Positions 23,247 to 35,989 of a stretch of 64,000 bases of DNA are shown piece after piece. The position numbers and the translations under genes were made by a program. The stretch is taken from the NCBI RefSeq assembly GCF_030272615.1, contig NC_081411.1, positions 187,923,949 to 187,987,948 on the forward strand, given 5' to 3'. Within the stretch, counting starts at the first letter, position 1. Every line of letters begins with the position of its first letter. Under the pieces are notes generated by a model. The model was not told the origin of the DNA. It did not search any database and saw only the letters and a program-made list of their open reading frames with translations. The stretch comes from Cryptomeria japonica (taxonomy: Eukaryota; Streptophyta; Pinopsida; Cupressales; Cupressaceae).

Positions 23247-23797
23247 TAAAAAGGGTTCACCCACATGTCTTTTTAAAAGAATAATATTATAAGGGGTTTT
23301 GAATTTAAATAAGGTTTTTTTGGGGGGGAGGATTCCCCATGGTTAATAGGATGAATTTTATAATAGATGATGTGGAGTTATTTTAATATAAATAAGGTAA
23401 ATTATTTTATAAGAGAATAATGGAAGTTTATATTTTCTTGTTTAGATAATAATATATATATATATGCAAATGTATATCTATATATATTTAATTTTCATAA
23501 ACATTTATTAATGGGTATTTTTAATTATAATGATTATTTAAACCCCCACGGGAGTAATTTAATTGTATTTGAGTATTTTCTATTTTTAAGGGGTTGAGTT
23601 AATTATAAATGCTTATCTAAAGGAAGATTTATTTGATAAGTCAACTTATTAATTTTATTTTGATGATGTTAGAGACATTTCAAATATTTGCCTATTTAAT
23701 TATTATTAATACAATGAATTGTATTATTGTTAATTTAATAAATTTTGGAGTTATTTAAATATTACAAGGGATTAATATTAACTCTTAATATAATGAA
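23247..23797. other. AT-rich host sequence, no gene seen
   Basis: Low-complexity AT-rich DNA with an (AT)n stretch at about 23448-23490 and runs of TTTAATTATTATTAAT type. It is the older substrate: element L inserted at its left edge, and it resumes after element B at 38286 and after element D at 44929. It may itself be an old gypsy LTR, but nothing in the window proves that. Confidence 0.5.
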
Positions 23798-23802
23798 AAT
23801 TG

Positions 23803-25049
23803 TGTTGGCATTATGGATGAATTGATTATGTGTCGCATTGATGTTTGGCCATTGATGTCAACACTAGCTATTATGGATGGTTACTGGCAGACAAGTTTTG
23901 AGTACCGATAAAAGAGATTATCTGTTGGACACTTCTGGCATGTTTGGATCTATGGAATGTGATTGGTTACATGTGATACATGCTTCTGAAGCATGTTTTG
24001 GTGAGTTGGTATTGGCTTGGTATTGGATACTATCATACACTCTTGTAAACCCTTACTGACATTGGGTTAAGGCTTTACCAACAGAGCTTTCACTAATGAA
24101 TCATGACAGGATGCATAAGTGGTGTTGGTGCGGCTTCTAGATGGATTTTAGGATGCTGAAGATGTTCTTTGATTGTGCTTCAACTACTTGAAGATATTTC
24201 TTTGGCATGGTTGAACCAATAATAGTTCTGGTACTTATCTAGGTTATGGACCAGTATCATGCTAACATGCACTCTACACGTTACTGGGATGTTTTAGCAG
24301 GATTTATGGATTTGTTATTGTTATTTTGGTCTTAAGTTGACATGGCATATCATTATAATATGAAATTATGTAATGATCTTATTGTAATATCTTTTAGGTG
24401 GCCAACCTAATTGGTTTAGGTCTTAGGGTTGGTATAAATGAATATAAGATCTCATTGTAGATCGTGTGGTGGTGTGGAAATAAAAGGTGTATCATGGTCA
24501 TGAATTGTAATATCATATGCAAAGGATCAAGTTGATCATAGGTGATTGAATTGGAATTAAGGAAGAGGTCAAAGGCCTTCGGTATTGAGCTTAACTGGGA
24601 CTGTAATCAGGCATGGTAGATGCTATCTCTGGCAGTTCACTTTATTGGGTTGTTGTCCATTTATCTTGAGGTGGTTTTAACCTTTGTAGTCAGTGAGACT
24701 CTTTTGTAATGAGAAGTACGCTCTAGGCAGTGTGCCTTCCTGCATGTGTAGGCTCCTCATTGTATCACATACTTTCTATAGAAGTATCATCTGACTATGG
24801 GTAGGCTTCCCACCATCATTTTTCCCTTTCTAGGTTTTCTAGATACAAATCATGGTGTTATGTGGTATGGTTTCTTTCCATTGATTATTTGTTTAATTGT
24901 TGAGTTACATTATTTACCGACATCTGTTTCTGCTTTACTGGTATTTGAATGTTTATGTCTTTTGGTTTAAGGTTGTATTGTGGATTAAATGTTATAACTA
25001 TTAACAACTGATTCACCCCCCCCTCAGTTGTTCACCGGTTATCCTAACA
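23803..25049 (+). repeat. 5' LTR of element B
   Basis: TGTTGGCATTATGG...TATCCTAACA, followed by TTGGTATCAGAGG at 25051-25063. It contains TATAAATG at 24433-24440, an inverted repeat at 24739-24752 and a CCCACCAT...TTTTTCCC block near 24811. Confidence 0.9.
24433..24440 (+). promoter_or_regulatory. TATA box candidate, B 5' LTR
   Basis: TATAAATG sits mid-LTR, about 310 bp upstream of the conserved inverted repeat. The D LTRs have TATATAAAG on the minus strand at the equivalent place (38844-38852, 44645-44653). Confidence 0.5.
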
Positions 25050-25107
25050 ATTGGTATCAGAGGTTTTCTCCTTGTTTGCAAAAGCTTAACCGCTTGAGGT
25101 AGATCTT

Positions 25108-28100
25108 ATGGCAACTAACACTTCTAATCCATCGACAACTATTTTTAGAAGAGAAATCCCTAAGCTTGATGGAACAAATTATGGGATATGGAAAATTTAA
25201 ATAGAGACTCACCTTAGATGTCTTGGCAAGGATATTTGGGAGATCACTGAAATAGGATACACACCTTATGATCCGGCATCTAGCAATCTTGCTCCTACAG
25301 ACTTGGATAAGAATATTGAAAATGATTGCAGAGCCAAAGAAGCCCTCTTGTGTGCACTTACTGATCAGCAGATCATGGGATTGCCTGATAAATAATCAGT
25401 AAAGGTTATGTGGGAAAAATTTCAAACTCTAAATGAAGGCGAACCTACTGTCAAAATTGCTAAACTTGATGGTTACCGGGTAAGATATGAAAACTTGAAA
25501 ATGGAAGATAATGAGAGCATTGTTGTATTTATGGAAAGAGTAAATGAGATTGTTATGGGAATTCAATGTTGTGGAGGATTTCTAAGTGAAGAGAAATAGT
25601 TTCTAAATTCTTGAGAGCCCTTCCGCCAACTTACAAGATGAAGGAAACTACAATTAATGAGTTAAGAACAATGCCAAACACTTTAGTTAACATGGACATT
25701 CTGATTAGGAAATTATCTTCTTTTGAGCTTGAAGAATTTGGATCTTCTGGAGTTGTAAAGTTCTAACTTGCTTTTCATGCATCATCATCATCATCATCTA
25801 CCAACAAAAGTGATTGGAAAGCCCTATATGCAAAAGAATTGGAAGACATGAGGAAAGAAGATGAAGAACTTGAGCAACTTGAAGCCTTATTTGTTAGAAG
25901 AGTACCTAAAGGACCAACTAGAAGTAAGTATGAAGGAAAATAACCTTTTAAATGTTTTGCATGTAACAAGATTGGTCATTTTGAATCTAGATGTCCTGAA
26001 AGGAATGCAAGGTTTGAGGAAAGAGTTAAGAAATATTTTAAGCCTAACCAGAATAGATATAGATTCAAGAAAAGTAAACAATGCTACATAGTAGATGAGG
26101 AAGGAGTAACTGATGACTCTAGAGATGAATCGACAGGAGACTCTGCTAGAGGATCCGACAATGGAAAGGAATGGGTGTTCTATGCTTTGAAGGAAGATGA
26201 ACCAGAACTGGATATCAAGAATGAAGAAAAGGCCCTGGCACCAAAAGTTGAAGATAAGGATGAATAGGCAATTGATAGTGGATGCTCACATCCTATGAAT
26301 GGAGATAAAGGGAAATTTCTATCCCTGCAAGAATACAATGGCGGTTAAGTCAGATTTGGAGATGAAAAGGAATGTATGATCAAAGGTAGAGGTATTACTT
26401 CTTTGGAGGGCAAGCATAATATTGATAATTTCTATTATGTAGAAGGTTTAAAGCATAATATTTTGAGTGTTGGTCAATTGGTTGATAAGGGTTTCCAACT
26501 TCAGTTTAAAGATAGAAAATGCAAAAGCATTAACAAGACTGGTTTCAAGATTGCAACTGATATTCAGGCAGGAAGTAATATCTTCCACTTGAACTCTGGT
26601 AATAAGACATGCTTAATTGCTCATATTGATGAGAGTTGGTTATGGCATAAGAGGTTGTGTCATGTTAATTTTTATTGTATTGTTAAGATAAGTTCAACTA
26701 AGGTAGTTAGAGATATACCTAAGATTATGAAGCCTCATAATCCGGTATGTAAGGAATGTCAATTGGGTAAGCAAGTTAGAAGTTCTTTTAAGAGAATACA
26801 TGATAAATCTAATGATTTACTTGATTTGATTCATACTGACTTATGTGGTCCAGCAAGGACTAGAAGCTTTCAGGGTGATAGGTATTTCATGTTGATTATT
26901 GATGACTATTCTAGAATGATGTGGGTGACTTTTCTAAGGGAGAAGTCTAAAGCTTTTGAGAAATTCAAGATCTTTAAAGAAAAGGTTGAAACTAAAACTG
27001 GATTGAAAATCAAATGTCTAAGATTAGATCAAGGAGGTGAGTTCACCTCTCATGAATTTAACAGTTATTGTGAGACAAATGAAATCAGGAGATAACTATC
27101 TGCACCTAGGAATCCTCAGCAAAATGGAGTAGTGAAAAGAAAGAACAAAACCATTTTGGATGTAGCAAGATCTATGATGATGGAAGCCAAATTGCCACAT
27201 ATCTACTGGAGAGAAGCTATGAGTACAACTATCTACACATTCAACAAAGTTCACATCAAAGGTGAAACCAGTAAGACTCCTTATGAACTATGGTTTGGAC
27301 ATACACCTACTGTTAAATATTTCAAAATTTTTGGAAGTAAATGCTATATCAAAAGAGATGATTCAATTGGAAAGTTTGATCCTAGATGTGATGAAGGGAT
27401 ATTTCTTGGATACTCAATTTAGAGAAAAGAATATAGATGTTATAACAAAGGATTACATAAAGTTATTGAGATTGATAATGTGAAAGTGGATGAGTAGTAC
27501 AAAAATCATTCTATATCATATGATAGGAAACCAGTAGTGGAAATGATCATAACTGAACCGAAAATGCCTCAACTGGTATAGGAAGCTGAGACAGTTACAT
27601 CGACACAATCAAAAAATTCAACTATGAATGATGATTAGAGTAGTGAACCTGAAGTTCAAAAGACACAAAAGTATGTAAGATTAAATCATTCTAAAGATCA
27701 AATCATTGGAGACAAGAACAAGGGAGTTATGACTAAAAGGAAACTGGCTAATAAAGAGGTGTGTCTTATTTCTCAAATTGAACTGGCAACTGTTATTGAA
27801 GCTTTTAAGGATAAACATTGGTTAAAGGCTATGGAAGATGAATTAGATCAGATAAAGAAGAATGAAACTTGGACTTTAGTTCCCTAGCCTATAAGTAAGA
27901 ATGTTATTAGAACTAAATGGGTTTTTAGGAATAAACTAAATGAGCATGGTCAAGCTATAAGAAACAAGGATAGGTTGGTTTGTAAAGGATATTCTCAAAT
28001 GAGGAAGAATTATACATTGAGCAGCCTGATGGATTTTCACTAACAGATGATAAAGATATGGTTTGCAGATTGAAGAAAGCTTTATATGGTTTGAAACAAG

Positions 28101-29152
28101 CTCCTAGAGCTTGGTATGCAAGGTTGGATAAATATCTTTTGAAGCTTGGTTTTACTAAAGGTGGTGTTGATAGTAATTTATATTATAAGATCATTGATGA
28201 TGATATTCTGATTATTGAAGTATTTGTTCATGATATCATTTTTCGAGGAGAAGATAAATTGTGCATGAAATTTGCTAACATGAAGAATAAATTTGAAATG
28301 TCCATGATTGGTGAGATGAAATTTTTATTAGGTTTGTAGATTACTCAAACTGACAAAGGAATTTTTATCTGTCAAACTAAGTATTTGAGGGGATTGTTGA
28401 AAAAGTTTGGTATGGATAATTCCAAACTGGTAAGTACTCCTATGGTGACAAGTTAGAAATTATCTATCAAGGATACTTCTACATCGGTAAATCCAACAAG
28501 GTATAAATCTATGATTGGTGGTCTGTTATATCTAACTCAGACTAGACTTGATATTATGAATGCAGTAAGTATTGTTTCAAGATATCATAGTAATCCTAAA
28601 GAAAATCATGAATGTGTAGTAAAGAGAATATTCTAATATTTGCAAGGATCAACAAAATATGGCCTATCCCAAAATGATGATTTCACTTTATGGGCATATA
28701 TTGACTCAGATTGGGCAGGTGATACTAATGATAGGAAGAGAACTTCTGGTGGAGCTTTCTTTCTGGAAAAGAAACTGGTTTCATGGATCAGCAAAAAACA
28801 GTCATGCATTTCTTTATCTACTACAGAAGCTAAGTATGTTGCAGCAACAACTAATTGCACTCAAGTCTTGTGGATGAAGCAATTCTTGAAGGATATCAGG
28901 GTAAATTGTAGTGAACCAATAGTTATCTACTGTGATAACTCTACAGCTATTGACATGTCTAAAAATCTAGTATTTCACTCTACGACTAAGCATATATCAA
29001 TAAAGTACAACTTTCTGAAGGAAAAGGTAGAAGAAAAGGAAATCAAATTGGTTTATGTGAACACTAAAGAACATATTGTAGACATATTCACTAAATCCTT
29101 TTCTAAGGAATCATTTGAGTATTTGAGAGACAAGGGGTTTCTACCCCTCTGA
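25108..29152 (+). pseudogene. Decayed copia gag-pol of element B, RT partly deleted
   Basis: The ATG at 25108 opens Gag, which has an intact zinc knuckle at 25953-25994 (C-X2-C-X4-H-X4-C). A CAT microsatellite gives a Ser run near 25780. The protease D-S-G is at 26274-26282 and the integrase spans about 26630-27480 (239 open codons at 26376-27095, with DLCGPA and DQGGEF). RT begins near 27760. At 27998-28001 the sequence jumps from KGYSQ to EELYIEQPDG, removing the stretch with the QMD catalytic motif. VDDI has become VHDI near 28229, so a second catalytic Asp is lost. RNase H (28640-29150) is mostly open. Stops and small frameshifts occur throughout. Confidence 0.88.
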
Positions 29153-29513
29153 CAGAGACTTGATTGAAGTAGTTTTGTCATTAGTTTGACATGCATTATA
29201 AGAAATATTATTCATTCTGGTACTGATGAGTGGTGTGACTACCCAAGGGGAGTAGTTAGTTTTGAGGTTTACATTATTGCTTTGATATTTTTGTCAGATT
29301 TCTGGCATTGGTGCCAAAGGGGGAGAGATATTGATGTGAAAATAAAGAAAAATGAATTGTATACATTAGGGGGAGAGATTTATTCAGAACTTTATAGAGA
29401 TATCATTCACACAGATTGTTGGTTGTCTTCCATTGGGGGAGACTTGTTTGGCACTTCTTGGTACTTAGATGTTTTTCACATCTAGTGTTGCCATCAGTGC
29501 CAAAGGGGGAGAT
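29153..29513 (+). other. Element B 3' tail with polypurine tracts
   Basis: Five G-rich tracts: AAGGGGAGTAG near 29243, AAAGGGGGAGAGA near 29319, AGGGGGAGAGA near 29369, TGGGGGAGAC near 29434 and AAAGGGGGAGA just before the LTR at 29514. Confidence 0.7.
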
Positions 29514-30015
29514 TGTTGGCATTATGGATGAATTTATTATGTGTTGCATTGATGTTTTGTCATTTATGTCAACACTAGTTGTTATGGATGGTTACCGACA
29601 GATGGGTTTTGGTTACCGATAGAAGATCTAGTGTTACCGATAGAAGAGATTATCTATTGGACACTTTTGACATGTTTGGATCTATGGAATGTGATTGGTT
29701 ACATGTGATACATGCTTCTGGAGCATGTTTTGGTGAGTTGGCATTGGCTTGGTATTGAATACTACCATACACTCTTGTAAACCCTTACCAGTATTGGTTT
29801 AAGGCTTTATCGACAGAGCTTTCACTGAGGAATCATGACAAGATGCATAAGTGGTGTTGGTGTGGCTTCTAGATGGATTTTAGGATACTGAAGATTTTCT
29901 TTGATTATGCATCAACTGCTCGAAGATATTGCTTTAGCGTGGTGGACCCAAAATAGGTCTGGTACCTGTCTAGGTTATGGACTGGTATCATGCTAACATG
30001 TACTCTACACAGTAC
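29514..30015 (+). repeat. 3' LTR of element B, left part
   Basis: Starts TGTTGGCATTATGG after the polypurine tract. It carries an extra TTACCGATAGAAG-type repeat near 29615-29650 not seen in the 5' LTR. It breaks at ACACAGTAC, where element C inserted. Confidence 0.88.
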
Positions 30016-31314
30016 TAATAGTTTTGATACTTAATTTAAGTACAAATCCAATAGCCAACAAGATGAGAGGGGGGGGTGATTCATACAAACTTAATCATCC
30101 ATAAAAACATCAGATTCAACCTCGGTAACATATATATTAGTCATATAACCAAAACTATCAAACATGCAACGTTGTTAAAGGATTTCAAACACTCAAATAA
30201 GAATGTCACCTTGCTAGAAGATTTACATATAAGACTGTTAAGTCCACTTGGTTAAGAGATTTTCTGCTACTTCTCAAAATAATAGTAATAAAAATATGTC
30301 TGCAACTTCCCATCTAAAAATGCTAAATCAGATTCCTATTTGTTCAATATAATTTAGACATAGAACTAATCTTGTCTATCTGCTAGGCATCTATACTCTA
30401 TTATTCTAACAGCTCTTCAAGCTTCTATGCTTCGTAATCACTATGTAACATCCTTGTGCATACACTTGCCCACATGCATTGTTTATCAATAGTTTCCTAT
30501 TTATAAACAATCTTCTAACCGCTTAATCTCCTTGATCAGATTTCCCATGATCAATCATAGCCATCAGATCTTCAATCTTGTCTAGGTTCAATGTATCCTT
30601 CGATTTGAAAATGTTTTACCCCACCTTCAAACTTGCATTTTCACCTTGGAACTTGTGTTAGGGTATTGCGGTTCAATCTGAGCTATAGATCTTCCTACCG
30701 ATCTTTCTTTACCATAGATTCTTTAACAATCTTCATACATGACTTACCAATCATTTAATTCACTCTAGCTCATCAGCTTCCTTCATTACATATCACATGT
30801 AAACATTTAATGCATTCTATTATAGCTTGATTGTAACTTGGTAAATACTAAACTTCACTCAGTAGACATTCTGCCTTCATTAACCGATAGTGATAACCTT
30901 AGGGTTTACCAATTGGGTTCTTTGCTCGGTAACATAGTATAGTATTAACCTTTCAAACAATAGCATATGTAGGATATCAAAACAATCTAAACATCATGAT
31001 CTCATCATTGTCTAACTCAGTAATAGTTTCCCATTGAATAACTTATCCCCTTATTCATCATATTCTTTCTGTGTCTTTTACCGACATCTTTATACTCATC
31101 AAATCATACTTCTTAAAATATGGCAAAATCATACTGAATTAGAAAATCAATTTCTTGTCATCAATGACAAAATAATAATATTAAGACAATAATCATCCTT
31201 AATCAGTTATATCCATGGTCATCAACAACCTTCTCAATATCCTTATTGAAATGCCAACAATCTCTCATTATAATTGGAATGCCAACCTTCTTCTTGTCTA
31301 TTATAATGCCAACA
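30016..31314 (-). repeat. 3' LTR of element C (left copy)
   Basis: Ends GCCAACA before a minus-strand polypurine tract (ATCTCCCCCTTTGGC on plus). Relative to the right LTR it lacks about 225 bp at position 30170, including the segment with GGGAAAAACC that matches the GGTTTTTCCC box of other LTRs. Confidence 0.85.
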
Positions 31315-31743
31315 ATCTCCCCCTTTGGCATTGATGGCAAAACCAATTGATTTGACTTTATTGAGTCCGATTCAGATTGCTGTGAAATTCTGAAATGCTG
31401 AAATGCTCTCCCCCATACATTAGACTTCTCTTGTTTTCTTAGTCTTCTTTCCAATCTATAGTTTGCTCTTCTTATGTATTCTCCCCCTTTCATAGGTATT
31501 CTCTCCCTTTGACAACAATGCCAAAAAAAAGAAGAACTAAAACATAATTTGTTTCTGTAAGAAGTTATTTCTTGCTGTTGTGTATCAACCAAGTCTTGGT
31601 CAGAGCATTTTGTCTTCAATTCTTGTTCCCTGTTTATTGTTTCTTGCACACCTTTAGAAACCCTCTCTAAAGTGTGTAAATCAGCATCAACTCCTAAAAT
31701 ATATTTTGTAGAGTCATCGAATTGATGCTTTCACCGAACTCGG
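31315..31743 (-). other. Element C 3' tail
   Basis: Non-coding, with polypurine tracts on the minus strand (CTCCCCCTTTGGC at 31315-31330, CTCCCCC near 31409 and 31483). A 148-codon minus frame (31203-31649) crosses the LTR edge and has no domain. Confidence 0.65.
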
Positions 31744-34700
31744 TCAATGAATGGAAGATAGGGGTAGGACCCCCAACTGACTTCTGAGATATTCAAAAGT
31801 GTCCTTTGGCAATGGCTTGGTGAAGATATTTGCTATTTGCTCCTTTGTACTAACATATTCCAACACCACTTTCTTCTGTTGAACTTCTTCTCTAAGATGA
31901 CATTTGATAGAGATGTGCTTTGTCTTAGAGTGCATAATAGGATTCTTTGAAATGTTAATGACACTAGTGTTATCACAGAATATAGTTATTGGCTCAGTAA
32001 CTTGCTCATTTATACCTTCCAACAGTTGTTTGATCCATGCTATATTGGTGCAATTCAGTGTTGCAGCAACATATTCATCTCTGCTATTGACTGAGAAACA
32101 CATCCTTCTTTCTTGCTAAGCCAACTCACTAGTCTTTCTCCTAAAAAAGAAAGCTCCTCCACTTGTTCTTTTCCTGTCATCAATGTTGCTTGCCCAATCA
32201 GCATCAGTATAAACTTTTAAATCAAACTCATTTCCTTTTTGATATACTAAACCATAATCTTCAGTGCCTTTTAAGTATCTGAAAATTCTTTTGATTGCTG
32301 TCATGTGTGTTTCCTTAGGATCTGCAGAAAATATTGCAACAATACCTACTGCATGTGCTATATCTGGCCTACTATGAACAACATATTGCAACTTTCCAAT
32401 CAAAGATCAGTAAAGTGTCTCATCAACAGATGCAGATTCATCATTCTTTGATAGTTTACAGTTGGTAGTCATAGGAGTACTTACTAGTTTTGAATCCTCC
32501 ATTCCAAATTTCTTCAAGATTTCCTTTATGTACTTGGATTGGGTAATGAAAATCTCATCTTTCATTTGCAGTATCTATAGACCTATAGAATATTTTATCT
32601 CACCAATTAATGACATCTCAAATTTTTTACTCATTTCATTTCCAAAGTTCTTACATAGAGAGTCATTTCCACTAAAGATAATGTCATCAACAAATATGGC
32701 TGAGATCAGTATTCCATTTTCATCATTCTTCATGTACATATTGTTGTTTTCACTTGTTCTTATAAAGCCAATTTTAATCAAATACGAGTTCAATCTCTCA
32801 TACCATGCTCTAGGTGCTTGTTTCAGACCATATAAAGCTTTGTTCAATTTACATACCTGATCATTATTTTCTCCTTCAACAAATTCTTCAGGTTGTTCAA
32901 TGAAAACTTCTTCTTCTAACATACCATTCAGAAATGCAGATTTGACATCCATTTGATATACCTTGAAATTCTTGTAAGTAGCATATGCCAACAATTTTCT
33001 TACTCCTTAAAGTCTTGCTACAAGTGCAAAGGTCTCACCATAATCAATTCCTTCTTCTTGGGCATAACCTTTACAAACTAGTCTTGCTTTATTCCGAATG
33101 ACCTCACCTTTTTCATTTAGCTTGTTTCTAAAGATCCACTTTGTACCAATTACATTTTTATCCTTTAGTCTTGGGACCAGTGTCCATGTGTCATTCTTCT
33201 TGATTTGATCAATCTCTTCTGTCATAGCATTTATCCAATCTTCACTGTTAAATTCCTCTTTCACTATTCTCGGTTCAAATTCAGATATCAAACATATGTT
33301 CTGTCTCAGTTTGTTCCTTGTCATCACTGGATCATCCTTATCTCCTATAATCTGACTTGGTGCATGATGTCTTCTGACATACTTGGCTAATATAGGCTCG
33401 GTAGGCTTTGTATGATCTTCTTCATCACTTGGTAACTAGGTATTTTCTTCATTTTCTTCAACAGTTATCTTGGTAGGACTTTTCGGTTGAACATAGACAT
33501 ATTCTTCATAATCTTCTAGTTCTTTGGAGTTTCCTTCATCATTTCTTTCTGCAAATTCATCAATTTTCACATTTACACTTTCTACTATTTTGTTAGATGA
33601 TTTGATCAGACATTTAAATGCTTTGCTTCTAGAAGAATAACCTAGAAATGTTCCTTCTTCACTTTTCTGATCAAACTTACCATTTCTATCATCTTTGTGA
33701 ACATAACATCTACTCCCAAAGATTTTAAAATAACTTATATTAGGTTTCTTATCATACCAGATTTCATAAAGTGTCTTCAAAGTACCTTTCTTCAGTTGTA
33801 CTCGGTTCAGGGTGTAAACTGTTGTGCTTATTGCTTCTCTCCAAAATGTTTGTGGCACCTTCTTCTCAATCATCAGTGTTCTAACACAATTCATAATAGA
33901 TTTGTTTCTTCTCTTAGCTATCCCATTCTGCTGTGGAGTTCTTAGTGCAGAGACTTGTCTTTTTATACCATGATCATTGCAAAATAAGTTGAACTCATCA
34001 GATGTAAACTCTCCTCCTCTATCTAATCTGAGACATTTCAGTTGTCTTCCTATTTCATTTTCAACTCTAGCCTTGTACCATTTAAACATTTGAAAAGCTT
34101 CTGATTTTTCTTTTAAAATTTTTACCGACATCATCCTTGAATAGTCATCCACAAATAATATGTAATATTTATCACCATAATAACTCTGAACTTTCATAGG
34201 ACCATAAAGATTAGTATGCACAAGATCTAAAATTCCCTTAGAAGTGTAGGACTTACTTGTAAAGATTGATCTTGTCATCTTACCCATCTGGCATCCTCGG
34301 CACATAGCATTTTCAAGTTTTTCAAGACTCGGTAAACCTCTTACTAGATGCATCTTACTTATTTTGATCAGATTATCAAAATTAACATGACAAAACCTTT
34401 TATGCCATAACCAGGTATCATCTATCCTTGAATATAGACATTTATTCTAGATTGAGTCAAGATGAAATGTATTACCTCTTGTTTGTGTCCCGGTAGCAGC
34501 TAACTTTCCATGCTTGTCATGAACTTTGACAATTCCTTTTTCAAACTCTATTTGGTAACCTGTGTTGTTTAACTATGCTACACTCAACAAATTGTATTTC
34601 AAACCTTCAACCCAATAAACATCATTGCATCTTGCATTATCAAGAAGTGTTATGGATCCTTTACCTCTTACCGGACATGGTGCATCATTACCAAATCTTA

Positions 34701-35925
34701 CATAGCCTCCATCATAATCATCTAATTTAATAAACTTGTGTTCATCACTTGTCATGTGATGTGAGCAACCACTATCTATGATCCAAGAATCATTAGTATT
34801 TATATGAGATATTAAATCTTTTTCTTCATACCTTTCTTCATCTGATCCATCTTTAATAGCCACATAAACAACTTCCTCTGTATCAGTTTCATCTGATTTA
34901 TCATCATTAGTTTCCTCATCAGCTATTAGGCATGTCCTTTTATCTCTTCTCCTAAAGTCTTGGTGTCCTCTGTAATGATTATCTTTCTGTCTGTCATCTC
35001 AGTAATCTCTCTTTCCACTAGATTCTTTGTCAGGACAGTTAGAAGCCATATGTCCTATCTTATCACAATTGAAACATTTTAAAGGTAGCTTTCCTTTATA
35101 CTTACCTTTTCCTCTCGGTAGCCTTCTAGCTAATAGTGCTTCAAACTCTTCTTGCTTTCTAATTTCCTCATACAGTTTGTGTACCTCCTCCATGTTTTTG
35201 CGAAATCTTTCACTTGCTCCACTATGATTCCCTTCAGAGTACTTATACTTTCTATCATTGTAATCATCAGTTTCATCAATATGAAAAGAACTGAATGTAG
35301 ATTCAACTTTATTTACCGATGACCCACTGTTATCAAAGTTACTTAACTCAAATGCATGTAGCTTACCAATAGTAGCATCTAAAGAAACTGACATATTGGG
35401 TATAGACCTCAATTCATTGATTGCAGAGACTTGGATTGCATAAGCTGGTAGAAGGGTTCTTAACAACTTACTTGTTATATCTTTCTCTTCAATAGTTCCA
35501 CCTGCTCCTTTGATTTGATTGACAATCTCCTTTAGTCTTGTACTATACTGGGTTATGTTCTCACCTTCATTCATCCTCATAGATTCAAGTTGTCCTCTTA
35601 AACTATCCACTTTTGCTCTTTGAACATGTTCATCTCCTCCATATACAAATATAAGCTTAGTCCACATTGCCTTTGCATCAATACATCCTTCTAGATCATT
35701 AAACTTTGAGTCGGTCAATGCAGATGTTATTTCAATCATTGCTTGAATATGTTCTTTTTTTGCCTTTATCTCTTCCATTGTCAATGGATAGGTGCTCGGT
35801 GTGATGAAATCATTTTCCAGATAATAGGCAACATATTCTCCAATTCCTGATAGATGCAGCTTCATCCTTTTCTGCCATGTAGAGAAACTTGACTTATTCA
35901 ACTTTGGAGCATCCCTCTTATACAT
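31744..35925 (-). pseudogene. Copia gag-pol of element C, one frame with several stops
   Basis: All open segments from the ATG at 35925 to the end at 31744 are in one frame of 1,394 codons, broken only by stops (34999, about 34571, 33436, about 33004, about 32572, about 32404, about 32114 and at least one near 34449). Gag has an intact zinc knuckle at 35035-35076. The protease DSGCSHHMT is near 34770. Integrase covers about 34353-33436 (DLYGP, DRGGEF, TPQQNG). RT has QMDVKSAFLNG near 32950 and VDDIIFSG near 32690. RNase H ends in FTKPLP near 31800. The key catalytic motifs can all be seen. The stop at 34999 lies at the gag-protease boundary. Confidence 0.9.
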
Positions 35926-35975
35926 CTTTGGATCTTTAACTCAAGTGCCTTTAAACTTTCCTTTTAGAGTCCAAA

Positions 35976-35989
35976 GCTTTGATACCAAT
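35976..35989 (-). other. Primer binding site of element C
   Basis: On the minus strand ATTGGTATCAAAGC abuts the LTR. It is an initiator-Met type site with one change from the usual ATCAGAGC. Confidence 0.85.

Noticed and set aside
23448-23490. AT-dinucleotide run as a regulatory element
   Set aside because: Simple low-complexity sequence in AT-rich DNA without nearby genes.
25770-25800. CAT trinucleotide run
   Set aside because: A short microsatellite within B gag, encoding Ser; common slippage.
31203-31649. 148-codon minus frame after element C pol as an env-like gene
   Set aside because: It overlaps the LTR boundary and polypurine tracts, with no signal peptide, membrane segment or counterpart in A or B.
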